Assembly: GCF_022819365.1 (NCBI RefSeq)
Contig: NZ_CP089289.1
Span: forward strand, 310,001-374,000
Direction: 5' to 3'
Source: Candidatus Nanosynbacter sp. HMT-352
GTDB lineage: Bacteria; Patescibacteriota; Saccharimonadia; Saccharimonadales; Saccharimonadaceae
DNA: 64,000 bases
Within the stretch, counting starts at the first letter, position 1. Every line of letters starts with the position of its first letter. Made by a program: the position numbers and the translations under genes. Below, in pieces: positions 17,391 through 29,354 of this stretch. The notes under the pieces were generated by a model. It was not told where the DNA came from. It saw only the letters and a program-made list of their open reading frames with translations, and made no database searches.

Positions 17391-19481
17391 ATGGCAGAGA
17401 CGCATGTTCCGCTAAAGAATTTTAGAAATATTGGTATTATTGCCCATATTGACGCCGGTAAAACGACGACAACTGAGGGTATTTTGTACCGCACTGGTTT
17501 GACACATAAGATCGGTGTGGTTCGTGGTGAAGGTGACGGTGCTACCACCGACTGGATGGCACAGGAGAAAGAACGTGGTATTACTATTACGTCAGCTGCT
17601 GTGACTTGTTTCTGGAAAGATCACAAGATTAACATCATCGACACCCCAGGGCACATCGACTTTACCGCTGAGGTTGAGCGTAGTTTGCGCGTGCTTGACG
17701 GTGCGGTTACAGTCTTTGACGGTAAGATGGGTGTTGAGGCTCAGTCTGAAACCGTTTGGCGCCAGGCCAATAAGTACGGCGTGCCTCGTATTTGTTTCGT
17801 TAACAAGATTAACCAGACGGGTGGCGACTTCTACAAATCTCTAGAGTCAATTCACAACCGCTTGAGTAAGCAGGCTTTCCCGGTTCATTTGCCAATTGGT
17901 TTTGAAAAGACTATCCACGGTGTTGTCGACTTGATTGACATGAAAGCTTACACCTACGACGATTACACAGACCACGAGCTTAAGGTTGGCGAAATTCCAG
18001 CTGATATGCTTGAAAAAGCTAAGAATGCACGTTCTCTGTTGGTTGAAAACGCCGTTGAGGCTGACGACGAACTTACTATGAAGTTCTTGGAGCAGGGTGA
18101 AGAAGCTATTACCGTTGACGAGCTAAAGATGGCTCTACGTAAGCGCGTTTTGGCTGGTGACTTTTATCTAGTTACCGGTGGTGACGGTCGCGGCGTGATC
18201 GTTGAGAAGCTGCTTGACTTGATGGTTGACTTTTTGCCAAGTCCACTAGACGTTGATGAAATTTGGGGTAAGAATCCAAAGACTGGCGACGAAGTTAGCC
18301 GCAAGCCATCAGACAAGGAGCCTTTGTCTGCTTTGGCGTTTAAGATTGCTGCCGATCCATTTGTTGGTAAATTGATCTTCGTTCGTGTCTATTCTGGCGT
18401 TTTGAACTCAGGAAGCTACGTGCTTAATACGACAACTGGCGAGAAAGAGCGAATTGGACGAATCGTTCGTATGTTTGCTGACAAGCGTGAAGAAATTAGC
18501 AAGGTTGAAGCTGGTGACATCGCCGCTGTGGTTGGTCTGAAATCTACCGCAACTGGTAACACGTTGTCTGACGTAGCTCATCCGATTGCTCTTGAGTCAA
18601 TTGAATTCCCAGAGCCACCTGTGTCAATCGCGGTTGAGCCAAAGTCAAAGGCTGACCAAGAGAAGATGGCGTTGGCATTGCAGCGCTTGGCTGAAGAAGA
18701 TCCAACCTTCCGAATTCACACCGACGAGGAAACAGGCCAGACAATTATGTCAGGAATGGGTGAATTGCACCTAGACATTCTTATTGACCGTATGAAGCGC
18801 GAATTTAAGGTTGAAGCCAACATTGGTGAACCTCAGGTTGCCTTCCGCGAAAGTATCAAGGGTCGTTCTGAAGTTCAAGGTAAGCACGCTAAGCAGTCTG
18901 GTGGTCGCGGTCAATATGGTGACGTTTGGGTTCGCTTTGAGCCAAATGAGACTGGTAAGGGCTTTGAATTCGTTGATGAAATTAAGGGTGGTGTGGTTCC
19001 TCAGGAATATCGCCCAGCCGTAATGAAGGGTATTCGCGAAACGTTGGAAGGCGGCGTTATTGCTGGCTATCCAGTTGTTGACGTTAAGGCTACACTTTAC
19101 GATGGCTCATACCACGATGTCGACTCCTCAGAATTGGCGTTCTCATTGGCAGGTTCGATAGCTGCTCGTGAAGGTATTAAACAAGCTAGCCCAATCTTGC
19201 TTGAGCCAGTCATGAAGGTTGAAGTTACTACACCAGAAGACTTCATGGGTGACATCATCGGCGACCTTAACTCACGTCGCGGACGTATCGACGCTATGGA
19301 AGACTTGATGGGTGGCGCTAAGTTGATTAAGGCATTTGTGCCATTAGCAAATATGTTCGGCTACACATCAGACATTCGTTCAATGTCTCAAGGTCGCGCC
19401 GCTTCAACGATGGAATTAGCTCAATACGAGGAAGTTCCACCAAACGTTGCGCAAGAGATTATCGAAAAGCGAAATAAATAA
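17391..19481 (+). CDS. fusA: Elongation factor G with altered G4/G5 motifs
   Basis: Ribosomal translocase GTPase, 696 residues, the normal length with all five domains. G1 ([13 protein letters not shown]), G2 ([11 protein letters not shown]) and G3 (DTPGHIDF) are standard. G4 reads NKIN (residues 138-141) where EF-G has NKMD, and the region that should hold G5 (GSAxK) reads VTGGDGRG (261-268). Domain IV has [16 protein letters not shown] and the C-terminal [15 protein letters not shown] is intact. It is the only EF-G in the window and sits between a promoter and a terminator, so it is probably the housekeeping factor. It is separated from rpsG by two genes. Confidence 0.97.
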   Translation: MAETHVPLKNFRNIGIIAHIDAGKTTTTEGILYRTGLTHKIGVVRGEGDGATTDWMAQEKERGITITSAAVTCFWKDHKINIIDTPGHIDFTAEVERSLRVLDGAVTVFDGKMGVEAQSETVWRQANKYGVPRICFVNKINQTGGDFYKSLESIHNRLSKQAFPVHLPIGFEKTIHGVVDLIDMKAYTYDDYTDHELKVGEIPADMLEKAKNARSLLVENAVEADDELTMKFLEQGEEAITVDELKMALRKRVLAGDFYLVTGGDGRGVIVEKLLDLMVDFLPSPLDVDEIWGKNPKTGDEVSRKPSDKEPLSALAFKIAADPFVGKLIFVRVYSGVLNSGSYVLNTTTGEKERIGRIVRMFADKREEISKVEAGDIAAVVGLKSTATGNTLSDVAHPIALESIEFPEPPVSIAVEPKSKADQEKMALALQRLAEEDPTFRIHTDEETGQTIMSGMGELHLDILIDRMKREFKVEANIGEPQVAFRESIKGRSEVQGKHAKQSGGRGQYGDVWVRFEPNETGKGFEFVDEIKGGVVPQEYRPAVMKGIRETLEGGVIAGYPVVDVKATLYDGSYHDVDSSELAFSLAGSIAAREGIKQASPILLEPVMKVEVTTPEDFMGDIIGDLNSRRGRIDAMEDLMGGAKLIKAFVPLANMFGYTSDIRSMSQGRAASTMELAQYEEVPPNVAQEIIEKRNK

Positions 19482-19494
19482 TCTCTACCTCATA

Positions 19495-19526
19495 AAAAAT
19501 CCTCGGAGCGAATCCGGGGATTTTTG
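19495..19526 (+). terminator. Terminator of fusA (possibly bidirectional)
   Basis: AAAATCCTCGG stem with CCGGGGATTTTT and short loop; it is A-rich on the left and T-rich on the right, so it could also end the convergent minus-strand operon at 19545. Confidence 0.8.
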
Positions 19527-19544
19527 TTCGGCTAAATTTCAGGC

Positions 19545-20021
19545 TTATAAGTTTGGGATTGTTAGGTTTCGTTTGGCGAGTTCTTCTTTGATTCGTTTGG
19601 CTAATTTGCGCGCTTTTGTCGCCTGAATGCTATCTGTGCCATATCTATTTTCGATATCTTCCAGTCGTTGGTTTGTAGTTATCGGCTTGCCGTCTGGACT
19701 AGTTGTCATGTCTGCCAAGTTTAGGATAAGCAATTCGTCCGTCCAATCGTCCACGTCAGGATCTCCGTGATCAAACACAGTCTCGGCCCAATCAAAGCCA
19801 GATAATTTTAGAATCCTGCCGCCTTCATGTTCGTGATCCGTCTGATTCTCAACGAAGGCATAAGCAAAGTCGTGTGTCAGTCCCATTGTAAATAAACTAC
19901 GTGCCTTGTCCTCTTCCATCTTAAAAACGTTGCGAGCTAGTTCATATGACTTATAAGCAACTCCGCGCATATGAAATAATCGCGAGTCTGACAAACCAAT
20001 GAATTTTGGGCTATTTTTCAT
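19545..20021 (-). CDS. Putative HD-domain phosphohydrolase
   Basis: A 158-residue cytosolic protein. A His near residue 17 (RLFHMRGVAYKSYELAR), an HD pair (GLTHDFAYAF) and a later HEHEGGRIL resemble the metal ligands of the HD superfamily, which hydrolyses phosphate esters of nucleotides. The fit is by pattern only. The ATG at 20021 overlaps the stop of the ThrE gene by 4 nt (ATGA), so it is the second gene of that operon. A longer in-frame extension to 20276 runs through the ThrE gene in another frame and is rejected. Confidence 0.65.
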   Translation of the reverse strand: MKNSPKFIGLSDSRLFHMRGVAYKSYELARNVFKMEEDKARSLFTMGLTHDFAYAFVENQTDHEHEGGRILKLSGFDWAETVFDHGDPDVDDWTDELLILNLADMTTSPDGKPITTNQRLEDIENRYGTDSIQATKARKLAKRIKEELAKRNLTIPNL

Positions 20022-21409
20022 AATATCTGCGTGTTTCGTCGGAATAAATTGATGAATTGTCGGCGAATTGGGCGACCGACGATGTTGCCGAATGATGCGC
20101 CAATTGCTACTGCCACGCCGATGAGGATTGCTCGCGCTAAGATGGCCAGGGCCGGTAGAAAATTTGCGCTGTTTGGTGGATATAGGACGACGCCCATTAA
20201 TCCGTTGTAGAGCGACAACCCTGGGACTAGCGGCACAATTCCCGCCGCAATAATCGCCAGGGAAGGGAATTTCCATAATCTGGAAGTCATAACTGCGACC
20301 AGCCCAATTACCGCCGCTGCGATGCCACTCGCTGTTACGATATCAAAGCCAAAACTCATAGCTAATCTTGAAATCCACCAGCCGAAAATTGCAATTAATG
20401 CCGAAATAATCATGCCTAAAAATCGAGAATGATTTCTCAGAACGAACGCCGCCGCGATAATTCCAGCACCCAAATATTGCGTGTGTCCGTCCGCCAATGT
20501 CAATCGATCTGGTGTCGCAGGGAATGTTACGCCAAATTTTGTCGCAATGTATAATCCGATCATCACGCCAGCAATTACGCCACCCGTCGCCATTACGACT
20601 TTTAACAATCTGGCGTTGGCGGTCATATAATATTCGTCGATTGCATCCTGGAATGCGCCGACAAACATTAGTCCCGCGACTAATAAGACGATGCCGCTGA
20701 TGACTAACAATGTCGCATTGACGCTCAGCTCCAGATAATTGCTACACCAAGCTGCGCCCGCCGCCACCAATGTTACGAAAATCGCCACGAGGGCTTGCGA
20801 ATAAAACAACGGCGCGCCAATACGCCCCAGCCACCTCAGTAGTCCAGTCGCTGAGAATCCGAGCAGAAACGCTATCGATGCCATGAGCAAACTGCCGCCG
20901 TACAGAATGACAGAACCCGCGCTCACTAATCCGCCCGCCGCGTAAACGACTAGTCGGGAATGTTCGGTGGGTTTTTTGAGTATTTGTTGCAATCGCTCTT
21001 CGGCTTCTTCCAGGGAAAGTTGCTTGCGACGAATGTCGAGGGCTAATAATTGCAATGCTTGAATCAATTGATAATTAGGGTCGTCAGGAACGATAACTCG
21101 CGCCATCGTCAAAGGCTCATGGCTAACTCCGCGGTCTTGAGAAATTGTCACCAAAGTGTAGCTCACGTCCACATGAACGGGTCTGCGGCAATATGTCCGC
21201 GTAATTCCTTGCGCCATACGAACCACATCGCGCGCCACCACGCCCATGCTCAGAAGCTGCTCGGCAATCGTCATAGCCAGGCGCAAAGCTCGCATATTCG
21301 GTGTCAAACTTTCATCAATTTTCTCCAGATGATGCTCCGGCTCAAAGCTGTAAAGATTAGCGACTCGGGCTAATGATTGCTCAATGAATTTTGGTACTTT
21401 TTTCTTCAC
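20018..21409 (-). CDS. Threonine/serine exporter family protein (ThrE-like)
   Basis: A 463-residue integral membrane protein. The N-terminal ~150-residue cytosolic domain holds the ThrE signature (MRALRLAMTIAEQLLSMGV, then CRRPVHVDVSYTLVTIS), followed by about ten hydrophobic segments. This is the fused ThrE arrangement, joining what are separate YjjP and YjjB proteins in E. coli. The family exports threonine, serine or related small molecules; the substrate here is unknown. The start is GTG at 21409, 7 nt after a TGT-TACACT extended -10 on the minus strand, without SD. Confidence 0.85.
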   Translation of the reverse strand: MKKKVPKFIEQSLARVANLYSFEPEHHLEKIDESLTPNMRALRLAMTIAEQLLSMGVVARDVVRMAQGITRTYCRRPVHVDVSYTLVTISQDRGVSHEPLTMARVIVPDDPNYQLIQALQLLALDIRRKQLSLEEAEERLQQILKKPTEHSRLVVYAAGGLVSAGSVILYGGSLLMASIAFLLGFSATGLLRWLGRIGAPLFYSQALVAIFVTLVAAGAAWCSNYLELSVNATLLVISGIVLLVAGLMFVGAFQDAIDEYYMTANARLLKVVMATGGVIAGVMIGLYIATKFGVTFPATPDRLTLADGHTQYLGAGIIAAAFVLRNHSRFLGMIISALIAIFGWWISRLAMSFGFDIVTASGIAAAVIGLVAVMTSRLWKFPSLAIIAAGIVPLVPGLSLYNGLMGVVLYPPNSANFLPALAILARAILIGVAVAIGASFGNIVGRPIRRQFINLFRRNTQIL

Positions 21410-21416
21410 AATATCT

Positions 21417-21425
21417 AGTGTAACA
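21417..21425 (-). promoter_or_regulatory. Possible extended -10 of the ThrE gene (leaderless)
   Basis: Minus strand TGT-TACACT; TACACT at 21422-21417, 7 nt before the GTG at 21409. Weak -10 match, no -35 seen. Confidence 0.3.
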
Positions 21426-21446
21426 AATTTTATGCCAATAGAAATA

Positions 21447-21508
21447 GCCCGCCAAGAGAGCTCAAGCTCAAGGCTTAAGCCTTAAGCGAACTATTTCTCT
21501 TGACGGGC
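21447..21508. repeat. Compound inverted repeat between two minus-strand genes
   Basis: Outer arms of 13 nt (21447-21459 and 21496-21508) pair with one mismatch. Inside lies a perfect 14-nt palindrome, AAGGCTTAAGCCTT (21470-21483). A competing pair, GAAATAG (21441-21447) with CTATTTC (21491-21497), overlaps the arms. It begins at the stop of the 21510-21935 gene, so it probably acts as that gene's terminator; on that strand the hairpin is followed by TATTTCTATT. Confidence 0.6.
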
Positions 21509-21509
21509 G

Positions 21510-21935
21510 TTAGCCCTTGTCGCTATCACCGTCATCATCGTCGCACTTGGGCGACGACGGCTTAATTAAGGTGATGAGCAACAGTGGTACACATGTCACT
21601 GCCATGAATGGCAGTGTGCTATTCCATCTACCCGGATCGGGTAGTGTGGATAGAGTGTTCCACCAATAGATTGCGACGTTAATATCCTTAATTAACATCC
21701 AAATCTCTGCCCCAAAAACGGCTGTCACTATTATCGCAGCAACTGGCAGTGGCCCAATCCTGCCGTCGTCTTTGTAGGTGAGCCAGGCGACGGCAATAGC
21801 CGCAATGTATGCGGCTACGAACAGGACATCCATGGCAAGGGCCCCCTTGATGGTGTCGTCTAGCGTGAACGTAAAGAACACGCAGCCGATAAGGACGAGA
21901 ATCGTGGCCTTTAGACCGGTAGTAACGGCGTTCAT
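21510..21935 (-). CDS. Small membrane protein, four predicted helices
   Basis: No family recognised. The 141-residue protein has four hydrophobic segments (about residues 9-27, 34-53, 64-82 and 108-126) and a polar, Asp-rich C-terminus (KCDDDDGDSDKG). ATG at 21935 is chosen because AAAGGAAG lies just before it; the TTG at 21950 would start upstream of that SD. It has its own promoter, a 5' stem-loop and a 3' compound hairpin, an unusual amount of signal for a small gene. Confidence 0.65.
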   Translation of the reverse strand: MNAVTTGLKATILVLIGCVFFTFTLDDTIKGALAMDVLFVAAYIAAIAVAWLTYKDDGRIGPLPVAAIIVTAVFGAEIWMLIKDINVAIYWWNTLSTLPDPGRWNSTLPFMAVTCVPLLLITLIKPSSPKCDDDDGDSDKG

Positions 21936-21957
21936 GACTTCCTTTCGCAAGAGCTAC

Positions 21958-21983
21958 CTTTGTTGACGGGATTGTCAACAAAG
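21958..21983. repeat. Perfect 10-bp inverted repeat in the 5' leader
   Basis: CTTTGTTGAC (21958-21967), 6 nt, GTCAACAAAG (21974-21983). It lies at the predicted 5' end of the 21510-21935 transcript, just after the promoter. It could be a 5' stabilising stem-loop or an operator; GTCAAC recurs at 22017 and 22026. Confidence 0.65.
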
Positions 21984-21992
21984 ACTGTATTC

Positions 21993-22021
21993 ATTTTACA
22001 ACATCTACATCAAAAAGTCAA
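21993..22021 (-). promoter_or_regulatory. Promoter of the 21510-21935 gene
   Basis: Minus strand TTGACT (22021-22016), 17-nt spacer, TAAAAT (21998-21993). It lies directly after the glgB stop. Confidence 0.65.
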
Positions 22022-22023
22022 CA

Positions 22024-23991
22024 CTAGTCAACTTTCTGTAAAATAATGCCCGTTCTGGCTGGCAAGTAAACTTTAAGATTGTGATTATTGTGAGCTGGGG
22101 AAGTGAAAAATCGGGAATTATGGTCTATTCGCTCCTGTCCGCCGAAGTTCTTGTCGTCGCTACTTAATGCCAATTTATAAGAGCCAGCTTCTGCGGGTAC
22201 TGAGTAATCTGAGTGGGATTTGTCGGGCGAAAAATTGATAACAAATAAAAAGTCGCCATGCATAAAACTGACCATATGATCAGATTGGCGAACTGTCAGA
22301 TGTTGAATATCAGAATTGTCAATTTGTCGAATAATTTTCATTAGCGCCGCATCAAAATCGCCCAGCCATTGATATTTTAAGAAGCCGTTGTCGCGCAAAA
22401 TCCATTGCCGACGAGCGTGCTTAAACGACCAATTATTACCTTCACGCGGAAAATCAATCCATTCCGGATGCCCGAATTCATTGCCCATAAAATTCAAATA
22501 ACCGCCGCCGTGCAGTCCCGCGGTCATCAAGCGAATTAGTTTATGCAGGGCTATTCCGCGTTCGGTCTTAAGATCTGGATCAATTTTATCCATATGCCAA
22601 TACATATTTTTATCAATCAGCCGGAAAATCAGCGTTTTATCGCCGACAAGCGCTTGGTCATGGCTTTCGGCATAATTAATGACTTTTTCCTCTGGCCGGT
22701 GCGAACCCAAAGTGTAAGCTAATTGCCCCAAATCCCAATCTTCATCATTTTTCTCTTTCAGGGTTTTTATCCATAAATCTGGCGCGCCCATTTGCAAGCG
22801 ATAATCAAATCCCAGCCCGCCATCCTTCGCCGATGCGCCCAGTCCAGGAAAGCCGCTCATTTCCTCTGCAATTGTCGTGGCGTCGGGGCGAACGGTGTGA
22901 ATGGTTTCATTCGCCAATCGTAAATAAGTGAGCGCGTCTTTGTCGACGTTGTCGCGGAAATAATCATCATAACTAGTGAAACTTTTTCCGAGTCCGTGAT
23001 CATGGTAAATCATACTAGTTACACCATCAAACCTAAATCCGTCAATGTGATATTCGTCCAACCACCAACGGCAATTACTTGCCAAAAAATGCAAAACTTC
23101 TGGTTTGCCGTAATCGAATAATCGCGAATCCCATTCTGGATGATTTGTTGGCTTGAAATATTGTGTCGGATCGCCAGCGAAATTGCCCAGACCTTCGACT
23201 TCGTTTTTGGCGGCGTGAGCGTGAACGAGGTCAATGATGACGCGCAGTCCCATTCCGTGCGCTGTGTCAACCAATTTCTTAAAATCGTCGGGAGTGCCAA
23301 ATCTTGACGAAACCGCGAAAAAGTTGCTGACGTGATATCCGAAACTGCCGTAATATGGGTGCTCGGCGATTGCCATAAGTTGAATGGTGTTGTACCCAGA
23401 TTTCTTAATTCGTGGCAAAACCTCTGTGGTGAATTCGCTGAAGCTGGCTACTTTTTCCTGTTGGCTGCTCATACCAACGTGCGCTTCGTAAATCAGGGGA
23501 ACTTTTGGCTTGGGCGGGGTTTTATATTGCCAATCATAAGGAGTTTTTGGCGACCACACGACCGCGGAAAAATCGACAGAATTTTCGTCCTGAACGACGT
23601 AATTTGCGTATGAAGGCAGTCGCCAACCATCGCTGCCAGACCAATAGACGCGTAATTTATATTTTTGTCCGTGGCGGAGTGAATCTTCAGGAAGATTTAT
23701 GCTCCATTCGCCGTTTTCATCACGACTTAAGGCGAATTCCTCACGCTCTTTCCAATCTGAAAAATCGCCAACTAAGAACATCTGAGTCGCATTCGGCGCC
23801 CATTCTCTAAACGTCCAGCCTGCATCTGTTTTATGGAGTCCGAAATGTAAAAAACCCATCGCGAATTCGGCTGGTGTCTTGCCGCTTAAAACCTTTTTCA
23901 GTTTCGAAGAAATATACTTCTCGCGCGCCTGAATTGTGGATTTGTGTGGGGCTAGCCACTGGTCCAAATCAACGAGGGTTTTATTGCTCAT
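22024..23991 (-). CDS. glgB: 1,4-alpha-glucan branching enzyme, eukaryotic type (GH13_8-like)
   Basis: Makes alpha-1,6 branches in glycogen. The 655-residue protein has an N-terminal CBM48-like domain (GWTFREWAPNATQMFLVGDF), then the GH13 barrel with the nucleophile Asp in DGFRFDGVTSMIYH, the acid Glu in IAEEMSG, and AESHDQALVGDKT. Segments such as SRLFDYGKPEVLHFL and NFMGNEFGHPEWIDFPREG match animal/fungal branching enzymes more than E. coli GlgB. ATG at 23991 is chosen because a TATACT -10 lies 6 nt upstream; the ATG at 24009 would precede it. No other glycogen gene is in the window. Confidence 0.92.
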   Translation of the reverse strand: MSNKTLVDLDQWLAPHKSTIQAREKYISSKLKKVLSGKTPAEFAMGFLHFGLHKTDAGWTFREWAPNATQMFLVGDFSDWKEREEFALSRDENGEWSINLPEDSLRHGQKYKLRVYWSGSDGWRLPSYANYVVQDENSVDFSAVVWSPKTPYDWQYKTPPKPKVPLIYEAHVGMSSQQEKVASFSEFTTEVLPRIKKSGYNTIQLMAIAEHPYYGSFGYHVSNFFAVSSRFGTPDDFKKLVDTAHGMGLRVIIDLVHAHAAKNEVEGLGNFAGDPTQYFKPTNHPEWDSRLFDYGKPEVLHFLASNCRWWLDEYHIDGFRFDGVTSMIYHDHGLGKSFTSYDDYFRDNVDKDALTYLRLANETIHTVRPDATTIAEEMSGFPGLGASAKDGGLGFDYRLQMGAPDLWIKTLKEKNDEDWDLGQLAYTLGSHRPEEKVINYAESHDQALVGDKTLIFRLIDKNMYWHMDKIDPDLKTERGIALHKLIRLMTAGLHGGGYLNFMGNEFGHPEWIDFPREGNNWSFKHARRQWILRDNGFLKYQWLGDFDAALMKIIRQIDNSDIQHLTVRQSDHMVSFMHGDFLFVINFSPDKSHSDYSVPAEAGSYKLALSSDDKNFGGQERIDHNSRFFTSPAHNNHNLKVYLPARTGIILQKVD

Positions 23992-23997
23992 GTTTCT

Positions 23998-24003
23998 AGT
24001 ATA
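23998..24003 (-). promoter_or_regulatory. -10 of glgB (leaderless)
   Basis: Minus strand TATACT at 24003-23998, followed by 6 nt and the ATG at 23991. No clear -35 and no SD. Confidence 0.45.
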
Positions 24004-24025
24004 CAGCATACGGAAGGGTCTATAC

Positions 24026-24053
24026 TTGTAAATATCGATTAAAGTTGTATAAT
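24026..24053 (+). promoter_or_regulatory. Promoter of the 24064-25746 gene
   Basis: TTGTAA (24026-24031), 16-nt spacer, TATAAT (24048-24053), 10 nt before the ATG. The 5' UTR would be only a few nt. Confidence 0.55.
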
Positions 24054-24063
24054 ATATAGCAAT

Positions 24064-26974
<2,911 letters not shown>

Positions 26975-26978
26975 GCTA

Positions 26979-27007
26979 TTTACAACTGATTGGAAAATCG
27001 TTATAAT
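26979..27007 (+). promoter_or_regulatory. Promoter of tuf
   Basis: TTTACA (26979-26984), 17-nt spacer, TATAAT (27002-27007). An ~75-nt leader contains a short ORF. Confidence 0.7.
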
Positions 27008-27035
27008 TAAACTCATACGCCGTGAGGTCTTTTTT

Positions 27036-27068
27036 ATGGACTGTACCCGCGTGAAAAATAATAATTAA
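27036..27068 (+). other. Short leader ORF upstream of tuf
   Basis: ATG at 27036 encodes MDCTRVKNNN and stops at 27066-27068. GTGAGG sits 9 nt before the ATG as a fair SD. A weak CTCA/TGAG stem followed by six T lies just upstream (27011-27035). It may be a leader peptide or chance. Confidence 0.3.
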
Positions 27069-27088
27069 ATTAAGGAGAACTTCTACAA

Positions 27089-28273
27089 ATGGCAGATGCA
27101 TTTGACCGAAGCAAACCGCACGTTAACGTTGGTACAATGGGCCACGTTGACCACGGTAAGACTACGCTGACTGCTGCGATTACTGCAGTGTTGGCAAAGC
27201 GCCTACCAAGCGCAGTTAACAAACCTGTTGCGTACGACCAGATCGACAACGCACCAGAAGAGAAGCAACGTGGTATTACTATCGCGTCTTCACACCAAGA
27301 GTATGAATCAAAGAATCGTCACTATGCACACGTTGACATGCCAGGACACGCTGACTACGTCAAGAACATGATCACCGGTGCTGCTCAGGTTGACGGTGCG
27401 GTATTAGTTATCGCTGCAACTGACGGCCCAATGCCTCAGACTCGTGAGCACGTTTTGCTTGCAAAGCAGGTTGGTGTGCCAAAGATCGTTGTCTTCTTGA
27501 ACAAGATGGACATGGCTGACGAAGAAATGGTTGAGCTGATCGAAGAAGAAGTTCGCGAACTTCTTGAAAAGAACGGCTTCGACAAAGATGCTCCAATCAT
27601 CAAGGGTTCTGCTCTTAAGGCTCTTGAAGGTGACGAGAAATACGAAGACGCTATTATGGAATTGGTTGACGCAATGGACAGCTACATTCCAGAGCCAGCA
27701 CGTGACATGGACAAACCGTTCATTATGCCAATTGAGGACGTCTTCTCAATTAAGGGTCGTGGTACAGTAGCAACTGGTCGTATCGAGCAAGGTGTTGTTA
27801 AATTGAACGACGAAGTTGAAATCGTTGGTTTGAAGCCAACTCAGAAGTCAGTTGTAACTGGTATTGAGGCCTTCAAGAAATCTCTTGACCAAGGTCAAGC
27901 AGGTGACAACGCAGGTGTCTTGCTACGTGGTATTGAGCGCAGCGACATTGAGCGCGGTCAAGTTTTGGCAAAGCCAGGCACAATTACTCCACATACTGAG
28001 TTTGAAGCTGAAGTTTACATCTTGAAGAAGGAAGAAGGCGGTCGCCACACTCCATTCTCAAAGGGCTACAAGCCACAGTTCTACTTCCGCACAACTGACG
28101 TTACTGGTGAAGTTGAATTGCCAGCTGACAAAGAAATGGTTATGCCAGGCGACACTGTAACCTTCAAGGTTAAGTTGCTTGCACCAATCGCTATGGAGCA
28201 AGGTTTGAACTTTGCTATCCGCGAAGGTGGCCGTACAGTTGGCGCTGGTGTTGTTACAAAGATTAACAAATAA
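27089..28273 (+). CDS. tuf: Elongation factor Tu (cysteine-free)
   Basis: Delivers aminoacyl-tRNA to the ribosome. 394 residues, normal length. All GTPase motifs are standard: [31 protein letters not shown] and GSALKA. The usual Cys in DCPG is Met, the usual Cys in NKCD is Met, and no cysteine occurs anywhere in the protein. An AAGGAG SD precedes the ATG. It is monocistronic between promoter and terminator, separated from fusA by about 7.6 kb. Confidence 0.98.
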   Translation: MADAFDRSKPHVNVGTMGHVDHGKTTLTAAITAVLAKRLPSAVNKPVAYDQIDNAPEEKQRGITIASSHQEYESKNRHYAHVDMPGHADYVKNMITGAAQVDGAVLVIAATDGPMPQTREHVLLAKQVGVPKIVVFLNKMDMADEEMVELIEEEVRELLEKNGFDKDAPIIKGSALKALEGDEKYEDAIMELVDAMDSYIPEPARDMDKPFIMPIEDVFSIKGRGTVATGRIEQGVVKLNDEVEIVGLKPTQKSVVTGIEAFKKSLDQGQAGDNAGVLLRGIERSDIERGQVLAKPGTITPHTEFEAEVYILKKEEGGRHTPFSKGYKPQFYFRTTDVTGEVELPADKEMVMPGDTVTFKVKLLAPIAMEQGLNFAIREGGRTVGAGVVTKINK

Positions 28274-28295
28274 TCTTGATAACACAAGCCTAATT

Positions 28296-28324
28296 AAATC
28301 CCCCGAAAGTTCGGGGGATTTTTG
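28296..28324 (+). terminator. Terminator of tuf
   Basis: AAATCCCCCGAA stem, AGT loop, TCGGGGGATTT and T run. Very stable perfect stem. Confidence 0.92.
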
Positions 28325-28345
28325 ATTGCCATAAGAAGGGGTTAA

Positions 28346-28375
28346 TTGACAGAGCGGTAACGTTTATGGCAGAAT
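28346..28375 (+). promoter_or_regulatory. Promoter of ldh
   Basis: TTGACA (28346-28351), 18-nt spacer, CAGAAT (28370-28375). Leader of about 30 nt with an AAGGAG SD. Confidence 0.5.
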
Positions 28376-28412
28376 AAAGACATCTAATATAAAACAGAAA
28401 AAGGAGATTTTG

Positions 28413-29354
28413 GTGAATAAACAGAAATTGCTAATTGTTGGCGGCGGTGGAATGGTCGGTGCAACGGCGGCTTATGCGTGCGCATTGCGTAGTGTTATTG
28501 AAGAAATTGTGTTGATTGACCGTAATGAGGATTTAGCTTGGGGTCAAGCGGCTGACATCAATGACGCGATGGGAATTGACAGAAATGTCGTGGTTCATAC
28601 GGGGAATTATTCTGATATCAATGACGACGACATCGTTGTGATTACCGCGGGTGCGCCGCAACTTCCTGGTCAGACTCGGTTGGAGCTGATTGACGTTAAC
28701 GCAAAAATTATGCGTGATATTGTGAAAAATATTATGGCGAATGGCGCGAAGCCGTATTTGGTAATTGTCAGTAATCCGGTTGATGTTCTGACTTACGTGG
28801 CGCTTAAGGAATCTGGTTTGCCGAAAAATCGCGTGTTCGGGACGGGTACGACGCTTGATACTTCGCGAATGAAGTCGTATTTGGCAGATGCATTCAATGT
28901 CGATAGTAAAGCGGTTGATGCTTATATTTTGGGCGAGCATGGCGATTCGTCGTTTTCGACAATTGAAACGGCGCAAATTGGTGAAGTGCCGATTAGGGAA
29001 TATCCTGGATTTACAGAGGAAATGATTGACGGAATTGAGCAGAAGGTTCGCGACCGAGCGTATCGGGTGATTGAAACAAAGAAATCGACATATTTTGCAA
29101 TTGGGTTTGTTGTGTCTAAGATTGTTTCAGCGCTCCGAAAATCGACGCACACGGTTTATCCCGTTTGCTCTTTGGCTGAGGGTGAATATGGCTTGAATAA
29201 TGTTGTACTTGGATTGCCATCAACAATCAGTAGCGACGGCGTGAAGATTTTGGCGGGCTATCCACTTACCGAGCGAGAAAAAGAGTCGCTGAATAAATCC
29301 GCTGGAATTATCGCGGAAATGATTTCTCATCTTGATAAAGCAGAAAATTGCTGA
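28413..29354 (+). CDS. ldh: L-lactate dehydrogenase (LDH/MDH family)
   Basis: Interconverts pyruvate and lactate with NAD(H). The 313-residue protein has the Rossmann start VGGGGMVGATAAYAC, the active loop GAPQLPGQTRLELI (Gln at the position that favours lactate over malate, and the catalytic Arg), SNPVDVLTY, and the catalytic His in LGEHGDSS. GTG at 28413 is preferred because AAGGAG lies 6 nt before it. Alone between promoters, it points to fermentative disposal of reducing power, in line with the lifestyle of Saccharibacteria. Confidence 0.9.
   Translation: MNKQKLLIVGGGGMVGATAAYACALRSVIEEIVLIDRNEDLAWGQAADINDAMGIDRNVVVHTGNYSDINDDDIVVITAGAPQLPGQTRLELIDVNAKIMRDIVKNIMANGAKPYLVIVSNPVDVLTYVALKESGLPKNRVFGTGTTLDTSRMKSYLADAFNVDSKAVDAYILGEHGDSSFSTIETAQIGEVPIREYPGFTEEMIDGIEQKVRDRAYRVIETKKSTYFAIGFVVSKIVSALRKSTHTVYPVCSLAEGEYGLNNVVLGLPSTISSDGVKILAGYPLTEREKESLNKSAGIIAEMISHLDKAENC

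Noticed and set aside
20022-20276. N-terminal extension of the HD-domain protein
   Set aside because: It lies inside the ThrE gene in another frame with low-complexity Arg/Ser/Pro sequence; the ATGA overlap start at 20021 is better.
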